A stretch of 43,438 nucleotides of DNA, taken from the NCBI GenBank assembly GCA_016703765.1, contig JADJBL010000041.1, forward strand, positions 1-43,438, given 5' to 3'. The position numbers were made by a program, and so were the translations under genes. Source of the DNA: Saprospirales bacterium. Lineage in GTDB: Bacteria > Bacteroidota > Bacteroidia > Chitinophagales > Saprospiraceae. Of the stretch, positions 33,186 through 41,587 are shown piece by piece; the stretch's first letter is position 1; each line of letters starts with the position of its first letter. The notes under the pieces were generated by a model. The model did no database searches and was not told where the DNA came from. It was given only the letters and a program-made list of their open reading frames with translations.

Positions 33186-33220
33186 CCAAGGATGGGCAGG
33201 CTGCGCCCGCCCATCCTTGG
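33186..33220 (-). terminator. Perfect 12-bp hairpin between the two propeller genes
   Basis: CCAAGGATGGGC (33186-33197) and GCCCATCCTTGG (33209-33220), loop of 11. On the minus strand it follows paralogue B by 44 bases and precedes the ATG of paralogue A by 17, with an A10 run in between. It may terminate paralogue B transcripts or structure the leader of A; the lack of a T-run on this strand makes the latter quite possible. Confidence 0.6.
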
Positions 33221-33263
33221 TCTATGAATTTATTCAGTTTACACGGTACTGAATTAAATCCTC

Positions 33264-34646
33264 CTACCCCTTCACCACCCTCCTCGTCAAATACCCCCCT
33301 TTCGAGCTCACCATGACCGTATACACCCCGGCCGCAAGTCCGCTCATATCGAATTGGGCACTGCCGGTGGAGGTGCTGTCCAGGGTTTGGCGGGCCACAA
33401 GGCGGCCCTGGGCGTCGTGGAGCAGAACGACAAACTCGGAGGGTTCTTTCGTATCAATTTGTACGTGAAGTTGGTCGGCGACCGGGTTGGGGAGGACCGT
33501 CACCTCGGCGTCGAGGGAGAGGCCGGAGAAAAGGCCGGACAAGGGATCGCCCGTGTATTTGTACATCCTGCTCAGGTGGTCGGCGGGCTGCCATTCGCCG
33601 CCGTAGCCAAGGGTCGGGCTGGCGAATGCCACGTTGCCCGCGCACTCGCTCGCGCCGATCTCCAACCAGGTCTGGCCGAGGTCCGGGCTAATCATAGTGG
33701 GGAAAGGGCCGGTGATGTTGTCCACGCTTTGCACCGAAAAAAGATAATGGGATTCGGGTATGATGGCCAGTTCGATCACGTTTGCGCCAGTGATGGCAGG
33801 AAGCGCGATCCAGGTAGCGCCTCCGTCGGAGGTATAGCTGGGTATGCTCGTTAAATGATCCAATGCGGCGCCGTACAATTCATCGGCAAATGAAAGGTAG
33901 AGAACAGCCGAAGAGTTTACGGCCGTCCAGGTGGCGCCCCGATCGGGGGAATGAAATATCCGGTATCCCGAATAATCGCTGAAATTAAGGGTACCGAACC
34001 AAACGTGATCGCCCACCACGTCGTAAATGTTTGCGTTACCATATTCATCCGGGAGGGGAGCGGGGATATTGGCGGAGTCCACCCTGGTCCAGTTTTCTCC
34101 CCCGTCGTCGGTCTTGTAGATCTCGAAAAAGGGTGTGGGGTGGGTGTCTGATTCAGCGGGGTCGCCCATGGCAATGCCGTTTTGCTCGTCCCAGAAATGG
34201 ACAAAATTGATATAGGAGGTAGCCGCGACGAATCCCTCCTCAAACTGGCGTTCCCAGGTCTGGCCGCCGTCTGTGGTGCGCATGATATAGTTCACATAAT
34301 CGAAATCCAGCCCGGAAGCCCAGGCCATATCGGCGCTGACGGGGCAAATATTGCTCGCATAAGGCTCGGGGCCCATGGGGATGGTCCCGCCCGTCCAGGT
34401 TTCGCCTCCGTCGCTCGTTTTGGTGTAAATGAGGCTGTCCATCGCTACCCAGTAGTAGCCATCGGGCATGACGTCGTATTTCATGGAGACACCCCAGGCG
34501 ACCTGGTCATTGCCGTCGGCGATGCGGAGGTCGAAAGTGCCCACCGTGTCGGGGAGCGCCGGTGTGTAGACTTGCCACTGGGCCGAGAGCTCCAGGGCAA
34601 AAAGGGAAAAAACGATAAGGCAGGTGTAAATGAGTTTCGCTCTCAT
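33264..34646 (-). CDS. T9SS-secreted Asp-box propeller protein, paralogue B
   Basis: 460 residues from the ATG at 34644-34646 (signal peptide RAKLIYTCLIVFSLFALELS, cleaved near AQW). Asp-box motifs TSDGGETWTG, TTDGGQTWER, TDDGGENWTR, SPDRGATWTA and TSDGGATWIA define a propeller. The C-terminal T9SS domain runs from VLPNPVADQLHVQI to GVYTVMVSSKGGYLTRRVVK. It shares order and wording with paralogue A (SADMAWASGL / SDSIAWISLI, NGIAMGDP / IGIAMGDP), so a tandem duplication is clear. It lies directly downstream of the two-component genes and on the same strand, making it a likely target or cargo of that system. Confidence 0.92.
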   Translation of the reverse strand: MRAKLIYTCLIVFSLFALELSAQWQVYTPALPDTVGTFDLRIADGNDQVAWGVSMKYDVMPDGYYWVAMDSLIYTKTSDGGETWTGGTIPMGPEPYASNICPVSADMAWASGLDFDYVNYIMRTTDGGQTWERQFEEGFVAATSYINFVHFWDEQNGIAMGDPAESDTHPTPFFEIYKTDDGGENWTRVDSANIPAPLPDEYGNANIYDVVGDHVWFGTLNFSDYSGYRIFHSPDRGATWTAVNSSAVLYLSFADELYGAALDHLTSIPSYTSDGGATWIALPAITGANVIELAIIPESHYLFSVQSVDNITGPFPTMISPDLGQTWLEIGASECAGNVAFASPTLGYGGEWQPADHLSRMYKYTGDPLSGLFSGLSLDAEVTVLPNPVADQLHVQIDTKEPSEFVVLLHDAQGRLVARQTLDSTSTGSAQFDMSGLAAGVYTVMVSSKGGYLTRRVVKG

Positions 34647-34753
34647 GTTGAATTTGGTTTTATAGGTTAAAAAAGATTGTACCGTACAAAAATGGGCAAT
34701 AATAAATGGAGGCACAATAACACGTTTGTGTTAGTCGGGCAAGGCTTATTCCC

Positions 34754-35389
34754 TCATTTCCCCAAATACCTCAGTACCGCCTCCGTCCGGTTTTGCACCT
34801 GCATCTTCTCGTAGATATGGTGGATATGCTGCTTCACCGTGTTGAGGCTGATGCCGCGCTGAGCGGCGATTTCTTTGTATAAAAATCCCTTAGAGAGTTT
34901 TTCCAATACCTCAATTTCTCTTTCCGACAAGAGGGACGAGCCTTCGGGCGTAGCCGGCTTTTCGCGAAAAGAAAGCAATACCCGGCGGGCGATTTCGCTG
35001 CTCATCGGGGCGCCGCCCTGCAAGGCGTCGTCGATGGCGGCGAGTATTTTTTCGGGCGTTTCCCGCTTGAGCAGGTAGCCGTCGGCGCCGGCTTTGAGGG
35101 CCGAAAACACCTTGTCGTCGTGCTCCATGACGGTGAACATCAGCACCTTTGCCCCCGGATCGCGGGCCTTCAGGCGCACGAGACATTCCACGCCATCCAT
35201 GCCGGGCAGCCCAATGTCGAGGATATAGAGCGCGGATTCCGGAAGTTTTTTGACCGCCAGTAGTTCTTCCGCATGTTCGTAGGCCGTCACTCCCGCAAAA
35301 CAGCCGCTCAACAACAGGAGATCGCACAGGCTCTCCCGCACGTCCAGTTGATCCTCCACTATGACAATATGCATCTCCGTTTTTTCCAT
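34754..35389 (-). CDS. NarL/LuxR-family response regulator
   Basis: 211 residues from the ATG at 35387-35389. Receiver domain: acidic pair Glu12-Asp13 (IVIVEDQLDV), phospho-acceptor Asp58 (LYILDIGLPGMDG), the conserved Thr in LMFTVMEHDDKVF and Lys in GYLLKRETPEKILAA. C-terminal LuxR HTH: SLLSEREIEVLEKLSKGFLY with KEIAAQRGISLNTVKQHIHH and a final helix. Lies 69 bases after the sensor kinase gene, same strand, so they form a pair. It would activate transcription when phosphorylated; targets may include the adjacent secreted propeller genes (inference). Confidence 0.93.
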   Translation of the reverse strand: MEKTEMHIVIVEDQLDVRESLCDLLLLSGCFAGVTAYEHAEELLAVKKLPESALYILDIGLPGMDGVECLVRLKARDPGAKVLMFTVMEHDDKVFSALKAGADGYLLKRETPEKILAAIDDALQGGAPMSSEIARRVLLSFREKPATPEGSSLLSEREIEVLEKLSKGFLYKEIAAQRGISLNTVKQHIHHIYEKMQVQNRTEAVLRYLGK

Positions 35390-35458
35390 GTTTAATTACA
35401 AACTTCCCGGATTAAAGAGCGCCTCGCAATAGTACTTTTGTGTTACCAGCCCGGGCGA

Positions 35459-38400
35459 TCAGGGAACGGGAATCCCCGTTTTCAGGATCACCTTCAGGCC
35501 TTTGCCGTTTTCCAGGATGGCCGTGCCGCCCAGTGATTCCATCCGGCGGCGGATATTTTGCAGGCCGTTGCCATTTGTTCCATTATGATCGTGTTTCAAG
35601 GGCAGGCCCTTGCCATTGTCCTCCGCGGCGATCACCAGATGGCCGTTCAGGGATAATTGCATGTGAAATTCGGTAGCGCCTGCGTGCTTGACCGCATTGT
35701 GCATACATTCCTTGAGCGCCAACAGGAGGGTGCGGCGCTGCTCCCCGCTGAGCATCAGGGGCGGCAGGGTTTCGGGCATGTGGAAAACGAAGCGGATGCC
35801 GTGGGTGTCGAGGTAGTCGCCCGCATAGCGTCGGAAATAGTTTGCAAAGTTTTCCAGGGAGTCGTTTCGGCTGTTCATCACCCAGATGATGTCGGCCATT
35901 TTTTCCATTACTTCCGCCGCGGAGCGGGCAATTTTGTCGATGCGGCCCGCCTTCGTCTGATCGGTCTCCTTTTCTTTGGCCAGCAGGCTGAGGAAGCGGA
36001 TGGTGGACAGTCCCGCGCCCAGATCGTCGTGCATTTCCGAGGCGATGCGGTCGCGCTCGTTGCGCAGGGAGATCTCTTTTTCGTAATGAAGCCGTTGGTT
36101 TTCGAGCAGGATGCGCTGCTGTTGCATCCGAACCCTGAATAACAAATATACTGCGCCGATCAGGGAAGCGAGCAACGCAAGGCGAAAGAGCGCGGTTTCC
36201 CACCAGGGCGTCGCCACATGTATCGGCCATTCGAGCGGAGTTTCACTCCATTTTCCGAGGCTGTCGGCCACCTTGAGCCGGAATACATAGTTTCCCCCTT
36301 TCAAATCTGTATATCCGGCAACCTGGTTGCCGGGTTCGGGGTGCACCCAATCCTTATCCACTCCTTCCAATTGATAGGCAAACCTGTATTTCTGCGGGTT
36401 GAAGAAGCCCAGCGCCGAAAAGCCGATGCTGAAAAAATTTTCTTTATATCCCAGGCGGATATCCGGAGGAGAAAGCGAGCTGCCCGCCAGAGGCGTCTCC
36501 TTATCGAATACCTTAAACCAGGCGATGTAGGGTTTGGGCTGTTCGGTCGTTTGCCGAAGACTGTCGGGGTGGACGATGCCGATGCCGTATGGACGGGGAA
36601 ATGCCAGTTCTCCCCCTGGCAACAAGGTAAAATCACTGGCCCCAATGCTTTCAAATATAGTGAATTCCAGTTTTTCCGGGTCGAGACGGATGAGGTCTGT
36701 TTTGGATAAAAACCATAAACGGCCGCTCTTGTCTGCATGCAGCGAGGAGGCCATATCGGCCAGAGGAAAGTCATTTGCATGGTAAAACCTTTGTTTCAGT
36801 CCTTCCTCCGGGCAGTCGGGGTCCAACCAGCCGATCTCATTGAAGCCCAAGCACCACATTCTGCCGGTCCGGTCCTGGCAAAAGGCACGGTATTGCGAAA
36901 AATGCCGCTCTGGATGCAGAGAGATGGGAACATGAATGAACCTATTTTCATCCGGCAGAAAAAGACTGAATCCGCCGTCGCAGGTGAACCAGGGCCGCCC
37001 TTTATCGTCGACGGTAGAAATGGTCAGGATGTTGAAATGATTGCGAACCGGTTCGCCGATATCTGTCCGGTAATAGGATTGAACTTTATCGGCGTCGGGT
37101 TTGAGCCAGAAAAAATACCCCCGGTTGCCGGAGATAAACACGTCGCCTTTAGGGCCGGGAAGGGAAAAAAGGAAACTGGGGTTTTCGGCCGTGCCGAGCA
37201 GAAGAGGTCTGAACCGACTATGACCCGGGGGCAGGATGTAAAACCGCTCCATGTCGTTGACCAGGATGCCTTTTTCTGTTTTTTCCAGCACATGACCGCG
37301 AACGGGGGTATTTGATCCGGTCGGGAAAGTCAACATATTCCACTGTTGCCGCCGCCGGTCATACGCAGGCATGCCGGGGATGCCGGCTGTCCGTACAAAA
37401 ATGGTTTGGGCTACCGTATCCTCCCTTATCCGGAATGTGACGGCGCCTTTATAGGGTGCTTCATCGGGATAAAGAAGCTGGGGTATCTGGTTTTTGGAAT
37501 GGTGGAACAATTTCAAACCATTTGCCACCATATCCCAATAATTACCCGTGCGGTCGATGAAATCCACCCCGCTCGATTGCAGGATACGCCTGAAGTTGCC
37601 GGTTTGGGTATTCAACAGAAATAATTCGCTTTCTCCGCTAACCCAAAGCTCATTTGGGGAATGGTATAAAATGGACTCCACTTTATTCTCTCTTGATTTA
37701 CCCACCACTGCTTCGGGGTGCAAGAGGTATTGTTTGAATTGCTCCGAAACAGGATCGAAAACAAGGAGCCTCCGTTATAGGTACCGATATAAATCTTACC
37801 ATCGGTCCAGGGGAATAGGGCCCCATGGCATTGGCGCTTTTCCGCATATCTTTTGAGGGATGGGAAAATAATAGCGGTGGATTGTGCAATCATTTTTATT
37901 GAATTTGATCAAGCCCGCTTTGGTCCCCGCCCAAAGAATGGAGTCCTGCAAGGCATCCTGCGCGATGCAGGAGACGAAATTGGCGTGCGCCCAGCCCGCG
38001 CTTTCGGAGTCTTCCTTCTCCGACATATCGACGGTGAATCGTTCGGCGCTTTGCCCCCGTCTTTCAAATGGCCCAGTCCCGAAACTGCGAAATGCGCCCA
38101 GAGCTCTCCTTGCCGGTCCTGGTAGATGAGCCGGCATTGCGGAAATTTGAAATCGCCTTTCGGAAAAAACCATTCCGCGGCTATTTTTTCGGATTTACCG
38201 CTGTGCAAGTGGTATTTGAAAACGCCGTTCCCGCTACCGATCCAAAGAAAATCATTCGTTCTATCCAGAACCAGCGAAAAGACCATCCGGCTGTGTACGG
38301 CCGTAGAATCATCCGGCCAAAAGCGGATTTCGCGGGCCTGGCTGCCGTCGAAGCGATACAAGCCATTGTGCGTGCCAATCCAGAAAAATCCTTCCCGGTC

Positions 38401-38532
38401 TTCCACCATACAACTCGTTGCATGATTTAATCCGGCGTTTCTGTCAAACACATCCTTATAGGCTAATTTGCTTTGCGCAGGCAAAGCCAGGGCAGATAGG
38501 AGGAAGAGAATGCCGCACGCGAAGTACTTCAT
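35459..38532 (-). CDS. Reg_prop/Y_Y_Y sensor histidine kinase (four frameshifts)
   Basis: Starts at the ATG at 38530-38532 (signal peptide MKYFACGILFLLSALALPAQ). N-terminal propeller repeats (FFWIGTHNGLYRFDG, FLWIGSGNGVFKY, ILWAGTKAGLIKF, KIYIGTYNGG), then a Y_Y_Y domain (YRFAYQLEGVDKDWVHPEPG), one membrane helix (ALFRLALLASLIGAVYLLF), HisKA_3 (RDRIASEMHDDLGAGLSTIR, phospho-His in MHDD) and a HATPase (NAVKHAG, DNGKGLP, NGLQNIRRRME). The frame breaks at 38054-38058, 37865-37868, 37821-37824 and 37769-37770; one added base at each restores a continuous protein of about 1020 residues. Periplasmic sensing of an unknown ligand; partner is the LuxR-type regulator. Confidence 0.87.
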
Positions 38533-38569
38533 AAATTGCTTCCTTAAAACGCTCAACGTACCTTGTACC

Positions 38570-38591
38570 GCCCATTCAAAATTAAATGGGC
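38570..38591. promoter_or_regulatory. Inverted repeat in the divergent kinase/Crp promoter region
   Basis: GCCCATT (38570-38576) and AATGGGC (38585-38591) with an 8-base A/T-rich centre, a Crp/Fnr-like operator geometry. It lies between the kinase start (38532) and the Crp/Fnr start (38662). A second A/T palindrome, GATATA...TATATC, is at 38614-38632. Confidence 0.4.
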
Positions 38592-38661
38592 TGATTTATA
38601 AAAGCGCCATTGATATAGTATAAATATATCTATTTTTTTAAATGAAAGAGAATAGGTTATT

Positions 38662-39227
38662 ATGAACTACCAGGAATACTTCCTTCCATTTCAGCCCCTG
38701 GGCCAGGAGGCCATAGACCTCTTGTTATCGCGGTGCGTGGAGCGGAAATATAAAAAAGGGGAGATCATCACCCCGGAGGGGAGCATCCAGCGGGAGTTGC
38801 TGTTTGTGGAGGAGGGGGTGCAAATGTCGTATTTCAACAACGACGGGAAGATGCACGTCATCGGGTTCACCTACGCGCCTTCCATCAGCGGCATACCCGA
38901 TTCTTTTTTGTTCCAGCGGCCGTCCAAATACACCTTGCAGGCCCTTACGGGGAGCCGGTTTCAGGCGATCTCCTTCGAGCGGCTGCAACAGCTCTTCGAC
39001 GAGGCCCCGGTCATAGAACGCCTGTTTCGCAAGATCGGGGAGGCGATCCTCGCGGGGCTCATCGACCGGCACCTGGAGCTTCAGGCCTATACGATCGAAC
39101 AGCGATTTCGGCTTTTTGCGCAGCGGAGCCCGCATCTTTTCAGCTCGTGCCTCACAAGTACATCGCCAATTATTTGCGGATTGATCCGACGAATTTTAGC
39201 AAGTTGTATAATTCGGTGAGGATATAA
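38662..39227 (+). CDS. Crp/Fnr-type cyclic-nucleotide-binding regulator (one frameshift)
   Basis: About 189 residues when repaired. The cNMP-binding barrel is visible: YKKGEIITPEGSIQRELLFV, EEGVQMSYFNNDGKMHVIGF, then IPDSFLFQRPSKYTLQALTG. The C-terminal helices are DRHLELQAYTIEQRFRLFAQ. The open frame ends at 39219 in unrelated residues; adding one T to the TTTT run at 39137-39140 gives HLFQLVPHKYIANYLRIDPT and a natural end at the TAA 39225-39227. The short C-terminus (IANYLRI-type) is the Bacteroidota form, with a minimal HTH. Its gene end carries the first copy of a 16-base direct repeat. Confidence 0.82.
39208..39223. repeat. 16-base direct repeat, copy 1
   Basis: ATAATTCGGTGAGGAT occurs identically here (inside the last codons of the Crp/Fnr gene) and at 39488-39503, on either side of the palindromic array. 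This looks like a target-site duplication. Confidence 0.8.
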
Positions 39228-39245
39228 ATATACCTATAAAGCTGG

Positions 39246-39476
39246 TGACCGGGTGACTGAGTCACCCGGTCACTCAGCTTGATATCGTAAATATTTTGTT
39301 AAGCTATATACAATGGGTATTCTACCATGTTTAGCTAACTCTATTTACTCACCGGGTGACTTAGTCACCCGGTCACTCGGCTTGGTATAGTAAATATATT
39401 GTTAAGCTATACGCCATGCGTATTTTACTAGGTTTAACCACCCCTGTATACTCACCGGGTGACTCAGTCACCCGGT
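39246..39476. repeat. Array of three palindromes with exact 103-bp period
   Basis: The palindrome ACCGGGTGAC-nnn-GTCACCCGGT is at 39248-39270, 39351-39373 and 39454-39476. The three centre bases differ (TGA, TTA, TCA). The two 80-base spacers agree at about 63 of 80 positions in my hand alignment, so the unit is the whole 103 bases. The first palindrome has longer arms (12-13 bp). No ORF or protein motif lies within. The hairpins may also end transcription of the Crp/Fnr gene. Confidence 0.9.
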
Positions 39477-39487
39477 CACTCATCGAG

Positions 39488-39503
39488 ATAATTCGGTGAG
39501 GAT
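39488..39503. repeat. 16-base direct repeat, copy 2
   Basis: Identical to 39208-39223. Removing 39224-39503 would join the Crp/Fnr codons for NSVRI to a TAG stop, keeping the same protein end, consistent with insertion at this site. Confidence 0.8.
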
Positions 39504-39592
39504 TTAGGAACCTTGGTCTGCACCAACATTCCCCCTACCCAAAGCCCCGAGTTTTGCGGAAGAATTTTTTTCACCACAAAACTCAACAGACC

Positions 39593-40465
39593 ATGACCGC
39601 AATCTCTTTTCCCTGGCTCGATCAAAAAGAATACCCATTCCGTGCCCATTTCTTCGAAGCGCAGGGCCAAAAAATGCATTACATCGACGAAGGACAGGGC
39701 GAGACGCTCCTCTTCGTGCACGGCACCCCTTCCTGGTCCTTCGATTTTCGACACCAGATCGAAACGCTATCCACCCAATACCGCTGCGTAGCCGTCGACC
39801 ACATCGGATTCGGGCTGTCGGACAAGCCGGCGCACTTCGACTACAGCGTGCAGAACCACGCCCGCATCCTGGAGGCCTTTATCGGACACCTCGGCCTGAA
39901 AGACATCACCCTGGTCGTCCACGATTTTGGAGGACCCATCGGCTTCGATTACGCCCTGAAACACCCGGCGAATATCAAGCGCCTCATCGTGCTCAATTCC
40001 TGGTTGTGGAGCGCGGAAGGAGAGCCCGAATTCCGCAAGATGAAACCCATCCTGAAAAGTCCGCTGCTGCCCTTCCTGTACAGAAGGCTCAACTTTTCGC
40101 CCCGGTATTTGCTGCCCCAATCGTTTTTCGATAAAAGTGTCCTTTCCAAAAATACCCGGAGGCAATACACGGGGCCTTTCCCAGGGCCTTCCGAACGAAG
40201 CGGCCCGCTGGCCTTTGCCAAATCCCTCCTGATGGACCAGGATTGGTTCGAGTCCCTGTGGAAGCAGATCCACCTGTTGGCCGACAAGCCCATCCTGTTC
40301 ATCTGGGGCATGAACGACGCTTTTGTCTCTCCGAAGTACCTGGAAAAATTTGCGGTCCCCTTTTCCCGAAAAACCTTGGCCAGGCTGGAGCAATGCGGGC
40401 ATTTCCCGCAGGAGGAAAAAAAGGAGGAGGTGCTGGAACAAATGCGGCGATTTCTCTCCCAATAA
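39593..40465 (+). CDS. Alpha/beta hydrolase of the dehalogenase/epoxide-hydrolase type
   Basis: 290 residues from the ATG at 39593. Oxyanion-hole region FVHGTPSWSFDFR, nucleophile elbow VVHDFGGPIGFDY with Asp111, acid Asp in FIWGMNDAFV and catalytic His in EQCGHFPQEE. An Asp nucleophile marks the haloalkane dehalogenase/epoxide hydrolase branch rather than esterases. Classical dehalogenases have HDWGG and an Asn (HGNP) to hold halide; here Phe and Thr replace them, so dehalogenase activity is doubtful. An N-terminal SFPWLDQKEYPFRAHFFE cap is typical. Cytoplasmic. First of four close plus-strand genes; substrate unknown. Confidence 0.85.
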   Translation: MTAISFPWLDQKEYPFRAHFFEAQGQKMHYIDEGQGETLLFVHGTPSWSFDFRHQIETLSTQYRCVAVDHIGFGLSDKPAHFDYSVQNHARILEAFIGHLGLKDITLVVHDFGGPIGFDYALKHPANIKRLIVLNSWLWSAEGEPEFRKMKPILKSPLLPFLYRRLNFSPRYLLPQSFFDKSVLSKNTRRQYTGPFPGPSERSGPLAFAKSLLMDQDWFESLWKQIHLLADKPILFIWGMNDAFVSPKYLEKFAVPFSRKTLARLEQCGHFPQEEKKEEVLEQMRRFLSQ

Positions 40466-40510
40466 GCCGGAATTGCTATTTTTAGGGAGTTTTTCTGCAA
40501 ACCAAAGCCA

Positions 40511-41098
40511 ATGGAAACAACTCCCATGCACGAGGAATTCGCCAGGCATTTTGACCCGGAGCGGGTAGAGGCGCGAACTTTCTCCTACACCACGAAGGTC
40601 TCGAATACCAGCCTTTGGGAGCTGGAGGTCCGGCAGGACGGCCTGTTTTACAAAGATATTTCCCCCTGTTACAGCCAGATGAAAAACCAGGTCTATCCTC
40701 AATCGTTCAGCGATTACTGGTTTTACGGGCCGCTCATGCCCCTGCCCGATCCGGAAACCCGAAAGTGGCTCGTCGACGCCATCCGCCGGGCTTTTCGCGG
40801 TGGAGGAGAAGCCTTGGCGGGGTCTCATTTTCCCTTGTTCGATTACCCCAAATATGCCAATCCGCCGGGCTGGATTGATGGAGACTACCTCGTCAGCGAT
40901 TTTGTGTATATGCGGGATTACGGGTTGGATTACGGGGCGCAAAACTTCCACGACGGCCTCGTATATATTGCTTTCATTTCCTTCGAGTATTGCCTGACCA
41001 AACCCGAATTTGCGGCCAAAGCGCTCGGGCAGGAAGTTTGGGAGGATGTAAAAGACCGGATTTACGAGGAATGTCTTCCCCAGGATTTAAAAAATTAG
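40511..41098 (+). CDS. Hypothetical protein
   Basis: 195 residues, soluble, acidic and rich in aromatic residues (FSDYWFYGPLMPLPD, PLFDYPKYANPPGW, DFVYMRDYGLDYGAQNFHDG). The repeated Tyr/Asp/Trp segments suggest a compact alpha-beta domain, but no motif is recognised. It lies 45 bases after the hydrolase and two bases before the methyltransferase-like membrane gene, so co-transcription is likely. Confidence 0.6.
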   Translation: METTPMHEEFARHFDPERVEARTFSYTTKVSNTSLWELEVRQDGLFYKDISPCYSQMKNQVYPQSFSDYWFYGPLMPLPDPETRKWLVDAIRRAFRGGGEALAGSHFPLFDYPKYANPPGWIDGDYLVSDFVYMRDYGLDYGAQNFHDGLVYIAFISFEYCLTKPEFAAKALGQEVWEDVKDRIYEECLPQDLKN

Positions 41099-41100
41099 CT

Positions 41101-41577
41101 ATGTCCAGATTTTTAGGCAAGCCCCCCATCAACCCCGTCGTGTTTTACACCGGGAAAATCGCAGGATATATCGCCTGGATCGGTATGCTCGTGCATCTGT
41201 CGGGAACGGACCTGAGCCATTTCAAAAGTCCGGCCGTTTTCGCCTGGATCGGTTACGGCCTGTTTGCCGCAGGGTTAGCCCTGGTGGGAGTGAGTCTTTT
41301 TAACCTCGGAAACTCCATCAGTTTTGGCGTCCCGGAAGAGAAAACGACCCTGAAATTGAAGGGGCTGTACCAATACAGCCGAAACCCCATGTACGTGGGG
41401 TTTTCTCTGTTTACCCTGGCCTCGATGCTGATCACTTCGAATTTCTATATTTTCGCGCTCGGCATTTATAGCCTGGTCGTCTACCACCTGATCGTGCTGG
41501 CCGAGGAGGCCTTTCTTAAAAACCGCTTCGGAAAGGATTACGAGGAATATTGCCTGAGAGTCAGAAGATATATTTAG
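41101..41577 (+). CDS. Isoprenylcysteine carboxyl methyltransferase / PEMT-like membrane protein
   Basis: 158 residues from the ATG at 41101. Four hydrophobic segments (FYTGKIAGYIAWIGMLVHLS, FAWIGYGLFAAGLALVGVSL, YVGFSLFTLASMLITSNFYI, FALGIYSLVVYHLIVLAEEA). The SAM-binding signature is LYQYSRNPMYVGF, with the C-terminal EEAFLKNRFGKDYEEYCLRV (E-E-x-x-L-x-x-x-F-G-x-x-Y-x-x-Y) shared by the ICMT/PEMT families. It would methylate a lipid or small hydrophobic acceptor at the membrane; acceptor unknown. Confidence 0.9.
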   Translation: MSRFLGKPPINPVVFYTGKIAGYIAWIGMLVHLSGTDLSHFKSPAVFAWIGYGLFAAGLALVGVSLFNLGNSISFGVPEEKTTLKLKGLYQYSRNPMYVGFSLFTLASMLITSNFYIFALGIYSLVVYHLIVLAEEAFLKNRFGKDYEEYCLRVRRYI

Positions 41578-41587
41578 AATTTAACCC

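Noticed and set aside
37769..38058. Programmed ribosomal frameshifting in the sensor kinase gene
   Set aside because: Four shifts in one gene, all one-base losses in homopolymers, and the same pattern in unrelated genes; sequencing error explains it better.
39248..39476. Possible short CRISPR array (three equal palindromes, regular spacing)
   Set aside because: The 80-base spacers resemble each other (about 63/80), the period is 103 bases and no cas genes are near; this is a tandem repeat.
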